From positions 1-64,000 of the forward strand of contig NZ_VUOA01000027.1 in NCBI RefSeq assembly GCF_008386575.1: DNA of 64,000 nt, given 5' to 3'. The position numbers were made by a program, and so were the translations under genes. This stretch comes from Salinarimonas soli. Its GTDB lineage: Bacteria > Pseudomonadota > Alphaproteobacteria > Rhizobiales > Beijerinckiaceae. This document shows positions 48,092-57,338 of the stretch, one piece after another. The notes beneath the pieces are model-generated. The model was not told where the DNA came from. It was given only the letters and a program-made list of their open reading frames with translations, and did not search any database. Numbering within the stretch: the stretch's first letter is position 1; each line of letters begins with the position of its first letter.

Positions 48092-50902
48092 TCACTGCCC
48101 GAGGCGCTCCAGGAGGGCGGGGACGTGGACCTGGTCGGCCTTGTAGTTGCCCGTGAGCACGTACATCACGAGGTTGACGCCGCCGCGGAAGGCCATCTCG
48201 CGCTGGCGCGGATCGCCGCCGGACACGGGGTAGAGCGCCATGCCGCGCCGATCGACGGCCCAGGCCGCCGCAAGATCGTTGCCCGTGATGACGATGGGCG
48301 AGACGCCGTCGCCGGCCCGCGCCGGACGCTGCTCGCCTTCCGCCACGGGGGGCAGCGCCTCGATCCAGGTCTGGCTCGAGGCGTAGCGGCCCGGGAAGGT
48401 GTCGAGGATGTAGAACGACTTCGTGAGCACGTGATCGCGCGGGACGGGCTCCAGCTCGGGCACGTCGAGGGTCATGAGCATGCGGCGCAGCTGCTGCGCC
48501 TCCGGAGAGGCCCCGCCCCGCCCCGCCGTCAGCGCGTCGCGGGTGTCGAAGATCACCGTCCCGCCGCCCTTCATGAAGGAGTCGAGCCGCCGCAGCGCCG
48601 CCTCGCCGGGCAGGGGGCGGTTGGGGACGATGGGCCAGTAGAGGAGCGGGTAGAAGGCGAGCTCGTCGCGCGCGAGGTCGACGCCGACGGGCTCGCCGGG
48701 CTCGAGCGCGGTCTTGGACTGGAGGAACTGGGTCAGGCCGGTGAGGCCCGCCCGGCTGATCCCGTCCACGGTCTCGTCCCCCGTCACCACGTAGGCGAGC
48801 CGCGTCACGAGCGCCGCCTCGACCGCCTCCCGGGTCAGGGGCGGCGGGGGCGGGTTGGGAGCCTGCGCGCGGGCGGGATCCACGGGCCAGGACGCCGCGA
48901 CCACCGCCAGGGCCAAAGCCGCCGCCGTGGCGGCCCGGCGCCCTCTGCCGGTCAACCGCGCCAGATGCCCGCCGAGCCACAGCGTCGCCAGGGTGTCGGC
49001 GAGGAAGAGCAGCAGCGCGATCAGGAACAGGGGCCCGCGCAGATCCACCGTCTCGGCCCGGGAGAGGGGCGCGATGCGGCCATTGAGGGGCGCGAGATCG
49101 AGCGGCGCCAAGCGGTCGCCGGGAATGAGCGCGTTCACGGCGAGGCTCGCATCGATGGGCCCGTAGAAGCCGGGCGGGTTCTCGTGGGTGGCGCGTTGAG
49201 CGAAGGACCGCGTCACGGGGCGTGCGCTCGGCGGCGGGCTCACGAAGGCGCCGAATCCGTCGAGGGTGCGCTGGGGCGCCACCGTCTGGTCGCCCTGGGG
49301 ATCGCCCTCCGCGGGGCGGGTCGCAGGCGAGCCCGCGAAGGCGACCGTTCGGCGCAGCATGTCGACGAAGAGGCCGGACAAGGGCAGGTTCGACCACGTC
49401 GCATCCGCCGTCACGTGGTAGAGGACGACGAGCCCCTCCCCGCGTTTCGCCGCGGTCACGATGGGCGTGCCGTCCTGGAGCGAGGCCCAGGTGCGCTGCG
49501 CCAGATCCCCGTCGGGCTCGGCCAGAATCTGGCGGCGGACGCCGAGATCCTGCGGGACGGGAAGGCCGAAGAAGGGGCTCTCCCGGGTGAAAGGCGCGAA
49601 CGTGCGCGGCGCGTCCCAGGCGAGCGTGCCGCCGAGGCTGCGTCCGCCCCGCCGCAGGCGCACGGGAACGAGGTCGTCGTTGCCGGCGGCAAGCCGCGAG
49701 CCGGCGAAGCGCACCAGGAGCCCGCCCTCCTCGACGAAGCGCGTGACCCGCTCCGTGGTGGGGCGGTCCAGCGAGCCCACGTCGGCGAGGATCAGCACCG
49801 AGACCTGCTCGTCGAGCAGCTGGCCGATGGCCTCGCTCGCCCCGCCCCGCGCCTCGCGCAGCTCCGCATAGGGCGAGAGGGCGCGGGTGAGATAGTAGGT
49901 CGGCGCCAGGAGGGGCTGGGCCTGATCGATGCTGCCCCCCGATGCGATGCCGATCCGCTTGCGCCGGCCGCGATCGTCGAGAAGCGTCACGGCACCCGCC
50001 GAGCCCTCGCCGAGGATCTCGATGCGGGCGATGGCATTGCGCACCTCGATCGGGAGATCGAAGCGGGTCTCCGTCTCGACCGCCCCCGCCTCGAAGGAGA
50101 AGGGCGCGTCGGCGAGCGGCAAGCCCTTCAGGTCGACGGCGCGGACGGTGCCCGCGTCGCGTCCGTTCGGCTCGGGCCGCAGAACCCGGACCGCGATGCC
50201 GGCGCCCGTCTCGGCGCCCGCGAGCGCCAGGGCCGGGGCGCGGTCGGACTTGAAGATCGTCGGCGCGCGGCCGTTCAGCGCGCGGGCGAGGCCTTCCACG
50301 AAGGCCTGGCCGTCCGCTCCCGCCGTGCCGTCGCTGATCCACAGGGTCTCGGCCGCGGGATTGGCGGCGAGGAAGCGTTCGATGGCCGGCAGCGCGCGGA
50401 CGCGGTCGGCGAGATGGGGCTGCGGTCGCACCGCCCGCAGGGCCTCGATGGCCGCGCCGGGTGCCAGGAGGCGCGCCTCGGCCAGGGGCTCGGCGGTGGG
50501 CACGAGGGCGATGGAGCGTCCGTCGCGGGCCGCGGCCTCGGCCCGCTCGATCGCCACCGCGCCGCGCTCGCGCCAGTCGTGGGCCGCCGTGAACCCGTTG
50601 TCGATGACGAGGAGGAGGGGCGCGCGCCCGTCCGCGCCGAGCGGGGGCGTCGGGTTCCAGACGGGCCCGGCGGCGGCCAGGATCAGGAGCGCCGCGAGCA
50701 GCAGCCGGATGGCGAGAAGCCACCAGGGCGTGCGGGCCGGCGTCTCGCGCCGGGGCATCAGGTCGGCAAGGATCTTGAGCGGCGGGAACGCGATCCGCTG
50801 CGGCGCGGGAGGGGTGACGCGCAGGAGAAGCCAGATCGCGGGCAGAGCGATCAGGGCCCCGAGCACGAGCGGCGCGGCGAAGCTCAACGGCAGACCCAGC
50901 AT
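48092..50902 (-). CDS. BatA/DUF4159 domain membrane protein
   Basis: 936 residues. The N-terminus is the aerotolerance-regulator (BatA) membrane segment: LPLSFAAPLVLGALIALPAI, then APQRIAFPPLKIL, and a second helix WLLAIRLLLAALLILAAAGP. A VWA-like region contains LLLVIDNGFTA. After another membrane helix near LFLIALLLFLADTLATLWLG comes the C-terminal DUF4159 domain (LARDELAFYPLLYWPIV; GGGTVIFDTRD). It follows DUF58 by 2 bp. The substrate is unknown. Confidence 0.87.
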   Translation of the reverse strand: MLGLPLSFAAPLVLGALIALPAIWLLLRVTPPAPQRIAFPPLKILADLMPRRETPARTPWWLLAIRLLLAALLILAAAGPVWNPTPPLGADGRAPLLLVIDNGFTAAHDWRERGAVAIERAEAAARDGRSIALVPTAEPLAEARLLAPGAAIEALRAVRPQPHLADRVRALPAIERFLAANPAAETLWISDGTAGADGQAFVEGLARALNGRAPTIFKSDRAPALALAGAETGAGIAVRVLRPEPNGRDAGTVRAVDLKGLPLADAPFSFEAGAVETETRFDLPIEVRNAIARIEILGEGSAGAVTLLDDRGRRKRIGIASGGSIDQAQPLLAPTYYLTRALSPYAELREARGGASEAIGQLLDEQVSVLILADVGSLDRPTTERVTRFVEEGGLLVRFAGSRLAAGNDDLVPVRLRRGGRSLGGTLAWDAPRTFAPFTRESPFFGLPVPQDLGVRRQILAEPDGDLAQRTWASLQDGTPIVTAAKRGEGLVVLYHVTADATWSNLPLSGLFVDMLRRTVAFAGSPATRPAEGDPQGDQTVAPQRTLDGFGAFVSPPPSARPVTRSFAQRATHENPPGFYGPIDASLAVNALIPGDRLAPLDLAPLNGRIAPLSRAETVDLRGPLFLIALLLFLADTLATLWLGGHLARLTGRGRRAATAAALALAVVAASWPVDPARAQAPNPPPPPLTREAVEAALVTRLAYVVTGDETVDGISRAGLTGLTQFLQSKTALEPGEPVGVDLARDELAFYPLLYWPIVPNRPLPGEAALRRLDSFMKGGGTVIFDTRDALTAGRGGASPEAQQLRRMLMTLDVPELEPVPRDHVLTKSFYILDTFPGRYASSQTWIEALPPVAEGEQRPARAGDGVSPIVITGNDLAAAWAVDRRGMALYPVSGGDPRQREMAFRGGVNLVMYVLTGNYKADQVHVPALLERLGQ

Positions 50903-50904
50903 GG

Positions 50905-51843
50905 TCAGGCTCCTGCCCCGCTCAACGACGGCGCCGTTCCCCGCGCCTGCGTCACGAGCGTGATAACGCGCAGGGCCGGTTCGGTTGCCGGACGGTCGGT
51001 CCGATGGATGGTAAGGGTCCAGCCGCGGCGGCGGGCGACCTCGTCGAGCTCGGCCCGGTGGCGCGCGATCCGGGCCCGGTAATCTTCGCCCCAGGCGCCC
51101 GCGTCGCCGATGCGAAGCTGGATCCCGTCCTCAAGATCCTCCAGCAAGGCCTGGCCCTGGAAGGGAAACGTCTCCTCGACGGGATCGACGATCATCACGA
51201 GGTGGCCGCGCGCGCCCCGGCTCGACAGCGCCTGGATCGCGGCGGCGATCCCAGGGATCGGGGAGAGAAAGTCGGAGATGATCACGGCCTCGTCGGTCGG
51301 CCCGAGCGGGGCCTGCGGGGGCAGGTCGTTGACGAGCCCCTCCCGATCGCCCGCGATGGCCTCGGCCAGGCGCTCGGCGATGCGCCGGGAGGCGCGCGGC
51401 GGGGTGAGGTCGAGATGGCCGACGCGCTCGCCCGCCTCGACGAAGCCCTGCGCCAGGGACAGGCCGAGCACCAGGGCCCGTTCAACTTTAGGCGCGTGGG
51501 CGAGGCTTGAGGCAAAGCCCATGGACGCCGAACGGTCGATCCAGAGCCAGACGCTCTGGGACGCCTCCCATTCGCGCTCACGGACATAGAGCCGGTCGTC
51601 TCGCGCCGAGCGCCGCCAGTCGACCCGGTGGGCCGATTCGCCGGCCACGAAGGGACGGAACTGCCAGAAGCTCTCGCCGGGTCCCGCCCGCCGGCGCCCG
51701 TGGATGCCATGCTGGAGGGTCGCGGCGACGCGCCTGGCTTCGAGGACGAGACGCGGGAGGCGGTCGGCGAGGCTGAGCGCCGAATCCACCGCCTCGCGCC
51801 CCGCGACCCGCCTGTCGGGGCCGAGGACGTCGAGCTTCGCCAT
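50905..51843 (-). CDS. DUF58 domain-containing protein
   Basis: 312 residues, soluble. The DUF58 core FWQFRPFVAGESAHRVDWRR, then WLWIDRSASMGFAS, carries the VWA-like metal site (DRSAS). It is the second gene of the MoxR operon, starting 3 bp past the MoxR stop. MoxR-DUF58 pairs are thought to act as an AAA+ chaperone with a VWA adaptor; the client is not known. Confidence 0.93.
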   Translation of the reverse strand: MAKLDVLGPDRRVAGREAVDSALSLADRLPRLVLEARRVAATLQHGIHGRRRAGPGESFWQFRPFVAGESAHRVDWRRSARDDRLYVREREWEASQSVWLWIDRSASMGFASSLAHAPKVERALVLGLSLAQGFVEAGERVGHLDLTPPRASRRIAERLAEAIAGDREGLVNDLPPQAPLGPTDEAVIISDFLSPIPGIAAAIQALSSRGARGHLVMIVDPVEETFPFQGQALLEDLEDGIQLRIGDAGAWGEDYRARIARHRAELDEVARRRGWTLTIHRTDRPATEPALRVITLVTQARGTAPSLSGAGA

Positions 51844-51846
51844 CGC

Positions 51847-52860
51847 TCAGGCGCCGAGCCGGCCGACGAGCCTGCGCACGAGGCCCGGAACGGTCTCGCC
51901 GTCGGCCCGCGCCGAGAAGGTGAGCGCCATACGGTGCTTGAGCACCGGCTCGGCAAGCGCCGCCACGTCGTCGAGGGAGGGCGCGAGCCGCCCCTCGATG
52001 AGGGCGCGGGCGCGCACCGCCGTCATCAGAGCCTGGCCTGCGCGGGGGCCCGGCCCCCACAGGAGCTTGCTCGTCACCTCGGCATGGCCCTCGCCCGGGC
52101 GCGCCGAGCGGACGAGGTCGAGGATCGCCTCCACGACGCTGTCGCCCACCGGCAGCCGGCGCGTGAGGCGCTGGGCCGTCATGAGGTCGTCGGCGCTCAT
52201 CACCGCGCTCGGCCGGGTTTCCTCGACGCCCGTGGTCTCGAGCAGGATGCGCCGCTCCGCGAGGCGGTCCGGGTAGGACACGTCGATCTCCAGGAGGAAG
52301 CGGTCGAGCTGCGCCTCGGGCAGGGGATAGGTGCCCTCCTGCTCGATGGGGTTCTGGGTCGCGAGCACGTGGAAGGGCTTGGGCAGGTCGTGCCGCTCGC
52401 CGCCCATGGAGATGTGCTGCTCCTGCATGGCCTGGAGGAGCGCCGACTGGGTGCGGGGCGAGGCGCGGTTGATCTCGTCCGCCATCAGGAGCTGGGCGAA
52501 GATCGGCCCCTTCACGAAGCGGAAGGACCGGCGTCGGTCGGCGCCCTCGTCGAGGATCTCGGAGCCCAGGATGTCGGAGGGCATGAGGTCGGGGGTGAAC
52601 TGGACGCGCCGTGCGTCGAGCCCCAGCACGGTGCCGAGCGTCTCGACGAGCTTCGTCTTCGCCAAGCCCGGCACGCCGACCAGGAGGCCGTGGCCGCCGG
52701 CCAGGATCGTGACGAGCGCGAGGTCGACGACCTTCTCCTGCCCGAAGATGACGCCATGGATCGCCTCGCGCGCCCGCCCGATCGTCTCGAGCGTCGTCTC
52801 TGCGGTCCTGACGATCGCCTCGTCCATAGCCATGGGTGCGCCGAGCGTGCTCGCGGTCAT
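51847..52860 (-). CDS. MoxR family AAA+ ATPase
   Basis: 337 residues. Walker A is GVPGLAKTK (the second Gly-Lys variant usual for MoxR), Walker B LLMADEINRA, sensor 1 LATQNPIE and sensor 2 near YPLPEAQLDRF. MoxR proteins remodel or activate metalloenzyme and envelope complexes. It leads the MoxR-DUF58-DUF4159-VWA operon, all four genes within a few bases of each other except the last, which follows an 88-bp gap. Confidence 0.95.
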   Translation of the reverse strand: MTASTLGAPMAMDEAIVRTAETTLETIGRAREAIHGVIFGQEKVVDLALVTILAGGHGLLVGVPGLAKTKLVETLGTVLGLDARRVQFTPDLMPSDILGSEILDEGADRRRSFRFVKGPIFAQLLMADEINRASPRTQSALLQAMQEQHISMGGERHDLPKPFHVLATQNPIEQEGTYPLPEAQLDRFLLEIDVSYPDRLAERRILLETTGVEETRPSAVMSADDLMTAQRLTRRLPVGDSVVEAILDLVRSARPGEGHAEVTSKLLWGPGPRAGQALMTAVRARALIEGRLAPSLDDVAALAEPVLKHRMALTFSARADGETVPGLVRRLVGRLGA

Positions 52861-53017
52861 GCGACCTTACCTTTCGCCGAAACAGCCCCCCGTTCCGATA
52901 GTGGGCCTGGATCGGGGCGCCGCGCAAGCGGGATCATGTGCCGCAGGGGCAGGCGGGCCCGTCGGCGGGGCCGGCGCGGCTGGACGGCGCGCCGATCGCT
53001 CGTGCTATGATCGCTCC

Positions 53018-53605
53018 ATGGTCGACATCTCGAAACAGGACCCGAACGGGTTGAGCCGGCTCGCGGAATCGCTCGGCGCGATCGCGAAGACCAAGGGCAT
53101 CCCACCGGTGGAGCGCTGGAATCCCGATTTCTGCGGCGACATCGACATGCGCATCGCCGCGGACGGCACCTGGTTCTATGGCGGCACGCCCATCGGGCGC
53201 CCGGCCTTGGTGCGCCTGTTCTCAACCATCCTGCGCAAGGACCCCGACCGCTACGTGCTCGTCACCCCCGTGGAGCGGGTGGGCATCGTCGTGGAGGACG
53301 CGCCGTTCGTGGCGGTCCAGATGGCCGTCGAGGGCGAGGGCGCGAGCCGCACCATCGCCATGCGCACCAATGTGGACGACGTGATCGCCGTCGGGGCCGA
53401 TCACCCGTTGCGCTTCGAGCGCGACGATCACGATGGCGTGAAGCCCTATGTCAGGGTCCGCCACGACCTGTGGGCGCGGGTCACCCGCGCGCTGACCTAC
53501 GACCTCGTGGGCTTGGGCGAGGAGCGTGACGGCGTGTTCGGGCTCGCCGCGGGGGGCACGTTCTTCCCCATCGCGCCCGCCTCGGAGCTCGGGTCCGAGG
53601 CGTGA
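53018..53605 (+). CDS. DUF1285 domain-containing protein
   Basis: 195 residues of the DUF1285 family. The motif PVERWNPDFCGDIDMRIAAD (about 29-48), GTWFYGGTPIGRPALVRLFS and VTPVERVGIVVEDAPFVAV are strongly conserved. Structures of relatives show a two-domain fold that may bind a ligand, but no activity is established. It is divergent from the MoxR operon and its stop overlaps the next gene by 4 bp, starting a four-gene coupled operon. Confidence 0.92.
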   Translation: MVDISKQDPNGLSRLAESLGAIAKTKGIPPVERWNPDFCGDIDMRIAADGTWFYGGTPIGRPALVRLFSTILRKDPDRYVLVTPVERVGIVVEDAPFVAVQMAVEGEGASRTIAMRTNVDDVIAVGADHPLRFERDDHDGVKPYVRVRHDLWARVTRALTYDLVGLGEERDGVFGLAAGGTFFPIAPASELGSEA

Positions 53606-54243
53606 GCGACGAGGCGCCTGGGATGCCGGCCATCGCCCGCCTCGCCTCCCGCCTGCGCGCCGAGCCGCCGGGGCCGGGCGGCGCGGGAGGCGATCCGGGG
53701 GGCGACCATGTCCTCGACGCGGCCTGGACGCGCCAGCCCGGCGTCGCGGCGCCCAAGCCTGCGGCCGTGCTGGTGGGCCTCGTGAACCGTCCCGAACCCA
53801 CGGTCATCCTCACCCGGCGCTCGACGGCCCTGCGCCGCCACTCGGGGCAGATCGCGTTCCCGGGCGGCCGGATGGACCCGTCCGACCCCTCCCCCCTCGC
53901 GGCCGCCCTGCGGGAAGCCGAGGAGGAGATCGGGCTCGACCGGGCCCTCGTGCGCCCGCTCGGCTATCTCGACGCCTATCTCTCGGGCAGCGGCTATCTC
54001 GTGGTGCCGGTGGTGGCGCAGGTGGAGCCGGGCTTCGAGCTGCGCCTCAACCCGTTCGAGGTGGACGAGGCGTTCGAGGTGCCGCTGGCCTTCCTCATGG
54101 ACGAGTCGAACCACGAGTTGCACGCCCGCGAGTGGAATGGCCGCATCCGCCAGTACCATGCGATGCCCTATGAGCGTCACTATATCTGGGGCGTGACCGC
54201 GGGCATCTTGCGCAACCTGTTCGAGAGATACCACCAACCATGA
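53602..54243 (+). CDS. NUDIX hydrolase, CoA pyrophosphatase type
   Basis: 213 residues from a GTG start. The Nudix box is complete: GGRMDPSDPSPLAAALREAE with the rest EEIGL, and the upstream RRHSGQIAFPGG is the family's UPF0035/NudL signature for hydrolysis of coenzyme A to phosphopantetheine and 3',5'-ADP. ATGA/GTGA-type 4-bp overlaps with DUF1285 upstream and the DUF6111 gene downstream indicate coupled translation. Confidence 0.93.
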   Translation: MSDEAPGMPAIARLASRLRAEPPGPGGAGGDPGGDHVLDAAWTRQPGVAAPKPAAVLVGLVNRPEPTVILTRRSTALRRHSGQIAFPGGRMDPSDPSPLAAALREAEEEIGLDRALVRPLGYLDAYLSGSGYLVVPVVAQVEPGFELRLNPFEVDEAFEVPLAFLMDESNHELHAREWNGRIRQYHAMPYERHYIWGVTAGILRNLFERYHQP

Positions 54244-54497
54244 CCCGGATCGCGCTCGGCGAAGCGCTCCTGTTCCTCGCGCCGTTCCTGCTCTTTGCCG
54301 GCTACCTGGTCATCCGCCGCCGCAGCCCGTTCCAGGTCGCCGCCTGGGAGGGCTCGGTCTCCTGGCTCGTCGTGGCCGGGCTCGCCCTGGCGGTTGGCGC
54401 CTTCGTCGTCACGGGGATCACCGCCGAGCGCGAGACCGGCGCCTATGTGCCCTCGCACCTGGAGAACGGCCAGGTGGTGCCCGGACAGTTCCGGTGA
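54240..54497 (+). CDS. DUF6111 family small membrane protein
   Basis: 85 residues with two hydrophobic helices (ALLFLAPFLLFAGYLVIRR; WLVVAGLALAVGAFVVTGI) and a short conserved tail (YVPSHLENGQVVPGQFR). It matches the DUF6111 pattern found beside NUDIX and cca genes in Hyphomicrobiales. It overlaps both neighbours by 4 bp. The role is unknown; location is the inner membrane. Confidence 0.85.
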   Translation: MTRIALGEALLFLAPFLLFAGYLVIRRRSPFQVAAWEGSVSWLVVAGLALAVGAFVVTGITAERETGAYVPSHLENGQVVPGQFR

Positions 54498-55729
54498 CCG
54501 CGCCGGAGGCCCGCGACCGGCTCCTCCGGCTTCTCGCCCGGCCTGGCGTCGCGCGCCTGCTCGCGGCTTTGAACGGGGACGGCGAGGAGACCCGAATCGT
54601 GGGCGGGGCGGTACGCAACGCGCTCCTCGGCCATCCCGACACGGACGTGGACTTCACCACCACCGCGCTCCCGCAGCGCATCCGCGCGCTCGCCGAGGCC
54701 GCGGGCCTCAAGGCGGTGCCCACCGGCGTGGAACACGGCACGCTGACCCTGATCGTCGGCGGCGAGCCCTTCGAGGTGACGAGCCTGCGCGAGGACGTGG
54801 AAACCGACGGGCGCCACGCGGTCGTGCGCTTCGGCCGCGACTTCACGGCGGACGCCCTGCGCCGGGACTTCACCATCAACGCCCTGTCGCTCGGGGCGGA
54901 CGGCACCCTCCACGATCCCGTGGGCGGCGTCGACGACCTGCGGGCCCGGCGGGTCCGCTTCATCGGCGATCCGGACCGGCGCATCGCCGAGGATCATCTG
55001 CGGGTCCTCCGCTTCTTCCGCTTCCACGCGCAATATGGCGAGGGCCCCCTCGACCGCCCGGGCTTCGAGGCGGCGATCCGGGGGCGGGACCTGCTGGGAC
55101 GGCTCTCCCGCGAGCGGATCCGGGCCGAGATCCTGAAGCTGATGAGCGCGCCGCGCGCCGTCGAGGTGGTGGCCGAGGTGGCCGGCGCGGGCATCCTGGC
55201 GCGGCTCCTCGGGGCCGTCGGCGACCTCGGACGGCTGGCGCGCGCCACGCCGGACGGGACCTTGGCTCTCGCGGGCTACGCCGTGCTCGTGGAGGAGGAC
55301 GCGAGCCGCCTGGCCGAGCTCCTGCGCCTGTCGAACGACGAATCGGCGCGGCTTGCGGCCTATGCGAGGGCCTGCGCGCGCCTGCGCTCCCTCCCCGACC
55401 CGGTCGAGGAGGCGGAGATCCGGCGGCTCGTGGCCGTGCACGGGGTGCGGGCCGTCTCGGACGCGCTCATGGCGCTCCGCAGCGAGCCGCGCCCGGTGCT
55501 CGCCCCCGGCGCCCTGCCCGCCTTCGAGCGGTTCGCCACGGGCGCCGAGCCGCCGCCGGCACTGCCGGTGCGCGGCGCCGACCTGAAGGAGGTCGGCATC
55601 CCGCCCGGCCCCGGGATGGGCGCGCTCCTCGCCCGGGCCCGCACGGCCTGGCTCGAGGGCGGCTGCCGCACGGGCCCCGCGGAGCGGGAGCGTCTTTTGC
55701 GCCACATCGCCGGAAATCCCGCTCGTTAA
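54494..55729 (+). CDS. cca: CCA tRNA nucleotidyltransferase / poly(A) polymerase family
   Basis: 411 residues from GTG. The class II nucleotidyltransferase head has GGAVRNALLG and the metal-binding DVDFTT (about 54-59), then RRDFTINALS and the RNA-binding helix RIAEDHLRVLRFFRFHAQY. It adds CCA to tRNA 3' ends, though some relatives add poly(A). The usual GGxVRD Asp is Asn here, as in several alphaproteobacterial members. The last codon and stop lie inside a TTAA-N7-TTAA box. Confidence 0.92.
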   Translation: MTAPEARDRLLRLLARPGVARLLAALNGDGEETRIVGGAVRNALLGHPDTDVDFTTTALPQRIRALAEAAGLKAVPTGVEHGTLTLIVGGEPFEVTSLREDVETDGRHAVVRFGRDFTADALRRDFTINALSLGADGTLHDPVGGVDDLRARRVRFIGDPDRRIAEDHLRVLRFFRFHAQYGEGPLDRPGFEAAIRGRDLLGRLSRERIRAEILKLMSAPRAVEVVAEVAGAGILARLLGAVGDLGRLARATPDGTLALAGYAVLVEEDASRLAELLRLSNDESARLAAYARACARLRSLPDPVEEAEIRRLVAVHGVRAVSDALMALRSEPRPVLAPGALPAFERFATGAEPPPALPVRGADLKEVGIPPGPGMGALLARARTAWLEGGCRTGPAERERLLRHIAGNPAR

Positions 55730-55740
55730 CGGACCGTTAA
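55726..55740 (+). promoter_or_regulatory. CtrA-type box (TTAA-N7-TTAA)
   Basis: TTAACGGACCGTTAA is an exact match to the CtrA consensus TTAA-N7-TTAA. It overlaps the cca stop codon and lies 73 bp before the ATG of a small gene at 55814, with no other gene between, so it may drive cell-cycle-timed expression of that gene. Confidence 0.55.
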
Positions 55741-55813
55741 GCACCTCTCCGGACTCGCGTTCCGCGCCCGCGAGCCGCATTCTCCGGGGCGTCCATCATG
55801 TCGGAGCCAGCCC

Positions 55814-56071
55814 ATGTCTCGCACGCCCGCCGACATCGCCCGCCACCTCGCCCGGGGCATCAAGCGCTCCGAGGAGACGCCGCCTCCGGACATCACGGTG
55901 CCCTGGAGCCGCGAAACCTTCCGCATGCCCCGCGAGCAGGCGGGCGAGACCGCCCGCGCCTGGTTCGACCGCTACCCGGAAGCCGCCTACCGCACCCGCA
56001 TCGAGAGCTGGCGTCTCCTGGACAACGGCCTCATCGAGTTCACCATGCGCCGCCTGCCGAGCGCAGGCTGA
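55814..56071 (+). CDS. Small hypothetical protein behind a CtrA-type box
   Basis: 85 residues, soluble, unrecognised. It begins MSRTPADIARHLARGIKRSE and has a compact, aromatic second half (ARAWFDRYPEAAYRTRIESW) ending FTMRRLPSAG. GGAGCCAGCCC precedes the ATG. A perfect TTAA-N7-TTAA box lies 73 bp upstream. Composition and length fit a small conserved protein rather than random frame; function unknown. Confidence 0.65.
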   Translation: MSRTPADIARHLARGIKRSEETPPPDITVPWSRETFRMPREQAGETARAWFDRYPEAAYRTRIESWRLLDNGLIEFTMRRLPSAG

Positions 56072-56267
56072 GGGGCGGGTTCACCACGACGCTCCGGGCG
56101 CATCCGGTCCAGAACGCCGGAATATTCCACCCCGCCGGCGGCGGCCGCCAGTGATGGGTGAGCCTGGCGGACGGGCTCGTTCAGCGGATCCGGACGTCCG
56201 CTTTGCAAAACTGTCGAGCCGCCCGCGCTGGCGCGCGGTACCCCGCTCCTCGCCCTCACGGGCGACA

Positions 56268-56286
56268 CTCTCCCCTGAGGGGAGAG
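56268..56286. terminator. Bidirectional hairpin between the small gene and hemF
   Basis: CTCTCCCC and GGGGAGAG form a perfect 8-bp stem with a TGA loop, between two convergent genes. The rest of 56072-56424 holds nothing I can support. Confidence 0.5.
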
Positions 56287-56424
56287 AGGGCGCGGCGGCT
56301 CACGACTCTCTGAACCCCACCATCGCCCACAGGCGGCCCCCGCTCCTCCTCAGGGGTGGGGTAAGCCGCACCAACGGCTGCCTTCAGCCACCGATATGGC
56401 TCCAGAACCGGGCTGGGCAGCGTG

Positions 56425-57309
56425 TCAGGGCCAGCGCACCTCCGGAGGCATGGAGGAGAGGATCGAGTCCACGTTGCCGCCGGTCTTGAGCCCGAAGATC
56501 GTTCCCCGGTCGTAGAGCAGGTTGAACTCCACGTAGCGGCCCCGGCGCACGAGCTGCTCGTGGCGGTCGGCGTCGGTCCAGGGGGTGGCGACGTTGCCGC
56601 GCACGATGCGGGGATAGACGTCGAGGAAGGCCTCGCCCACGGCGCGGGCGAAGGCGACGTCGGCGTCAGCCTCTCCCGTCCAGTGGTAGTCGTAGAAGAT
56701 GCCGCCGATGCCGCGGGGCTCGTTGCGGTGCTTGAGGAAGAAGTACTCCTCGCACCACGCCCTGTACTTCTCGTAGAGCGCCTCGTCGCCATGGGCGAGG
56801 CAGGGCGCGCGCATCGCGGCATGGAAGGCGATCGTGTCGGGGTCGTCCTGGGTGCGACGGCGGTCGAGGACGGGGGTGAGGTCCGCGCCACCGCCGAACC
56901 AGGGCTTCGTCGTCACGACGAAGCGGGTGTTCATGTGCACCGTGGGGACGTTCGGGTTCCAGGGATGCGCGATGAGTGAGATGCCCGACGCCCAGAAGCG
57001 CGGATCCTTGTCGGAGCCCGGGATCTGGCCACGGAACTCGGGCGCGAACTCGCCGAACACGGTGGAGACGTGGACGCCCACCTTCTCGAACACGCGCCCG
57101 CGCATCATGCTCATCTGCCCGCCGCCGCCCGGCGCGCCTCCATGGTCCCTGCGCTCCCACGGCCGGCGCTCGAAGCGGCCCGCCGGAGCGTCGCCGGCCC
57201 CGCTCTCCTCCTCGATGGCTTCCAACGCGGCGCAGATCCGGTCCCGCAGGGTGATGCACCAGGCGGGCCACTCCGTCTGGAGGCGTTCGACGGCAGGATC
57301 GGAACTCAT
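56425..57309 (-). CDS. hemF: Oxygen-dependent coproporphyrinogen III oxidase
   Basis: 294 residues. It converts coproporphyrinogen III to protoporphyrinogen IX with O2. Family blocks are complete: [59 protein letters not shown] and [23 protein letters not shown] 57309 is preferred (GCGAGGTCTCCC before it); an in-frame ATG seven codons upstream is possible. It is followed downstream, convergently, by the small CtrA-box gene. Confidence 0.96.
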   Translation of the reverse strand: MSSDPAVERLQTEWPAWCITLRDRICAALEAIEEESGAGDAPAGRFERRPWERRDHGGAPGGGGQMSMMRGRVFEKVGVHVSTVFGEFAPEFRGQIPGSDKDPRFWASGISLIAHPWNPNVPTVHMNTRFVVTTKPWFGGGADLTPVLDRRRTQDDPDTIAFHAAMRAPCLAHGDEALYEKYRAWCEEYFFLKHRNEPRGIGGIFYDYHWTGEADADVAFARAVGEAFLDVYPRIVRGNVATPWTDADRHEQLVRRGRYVEFNLLYDRGTIFGLKTGGNVDSILSSMPPEVRWP

Positions 57310-57338
57310 GGGAGACCTCGCATGCATGGGGAGCGCAC

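Noticed and set aside
47811-51082. Long frames on both strands over the DUF4159 gene (970 and 985 codons)
   Set aside because: Shadow frames of the 936-residue protein, whose BatA and DUF4159 domains fix the real frame.
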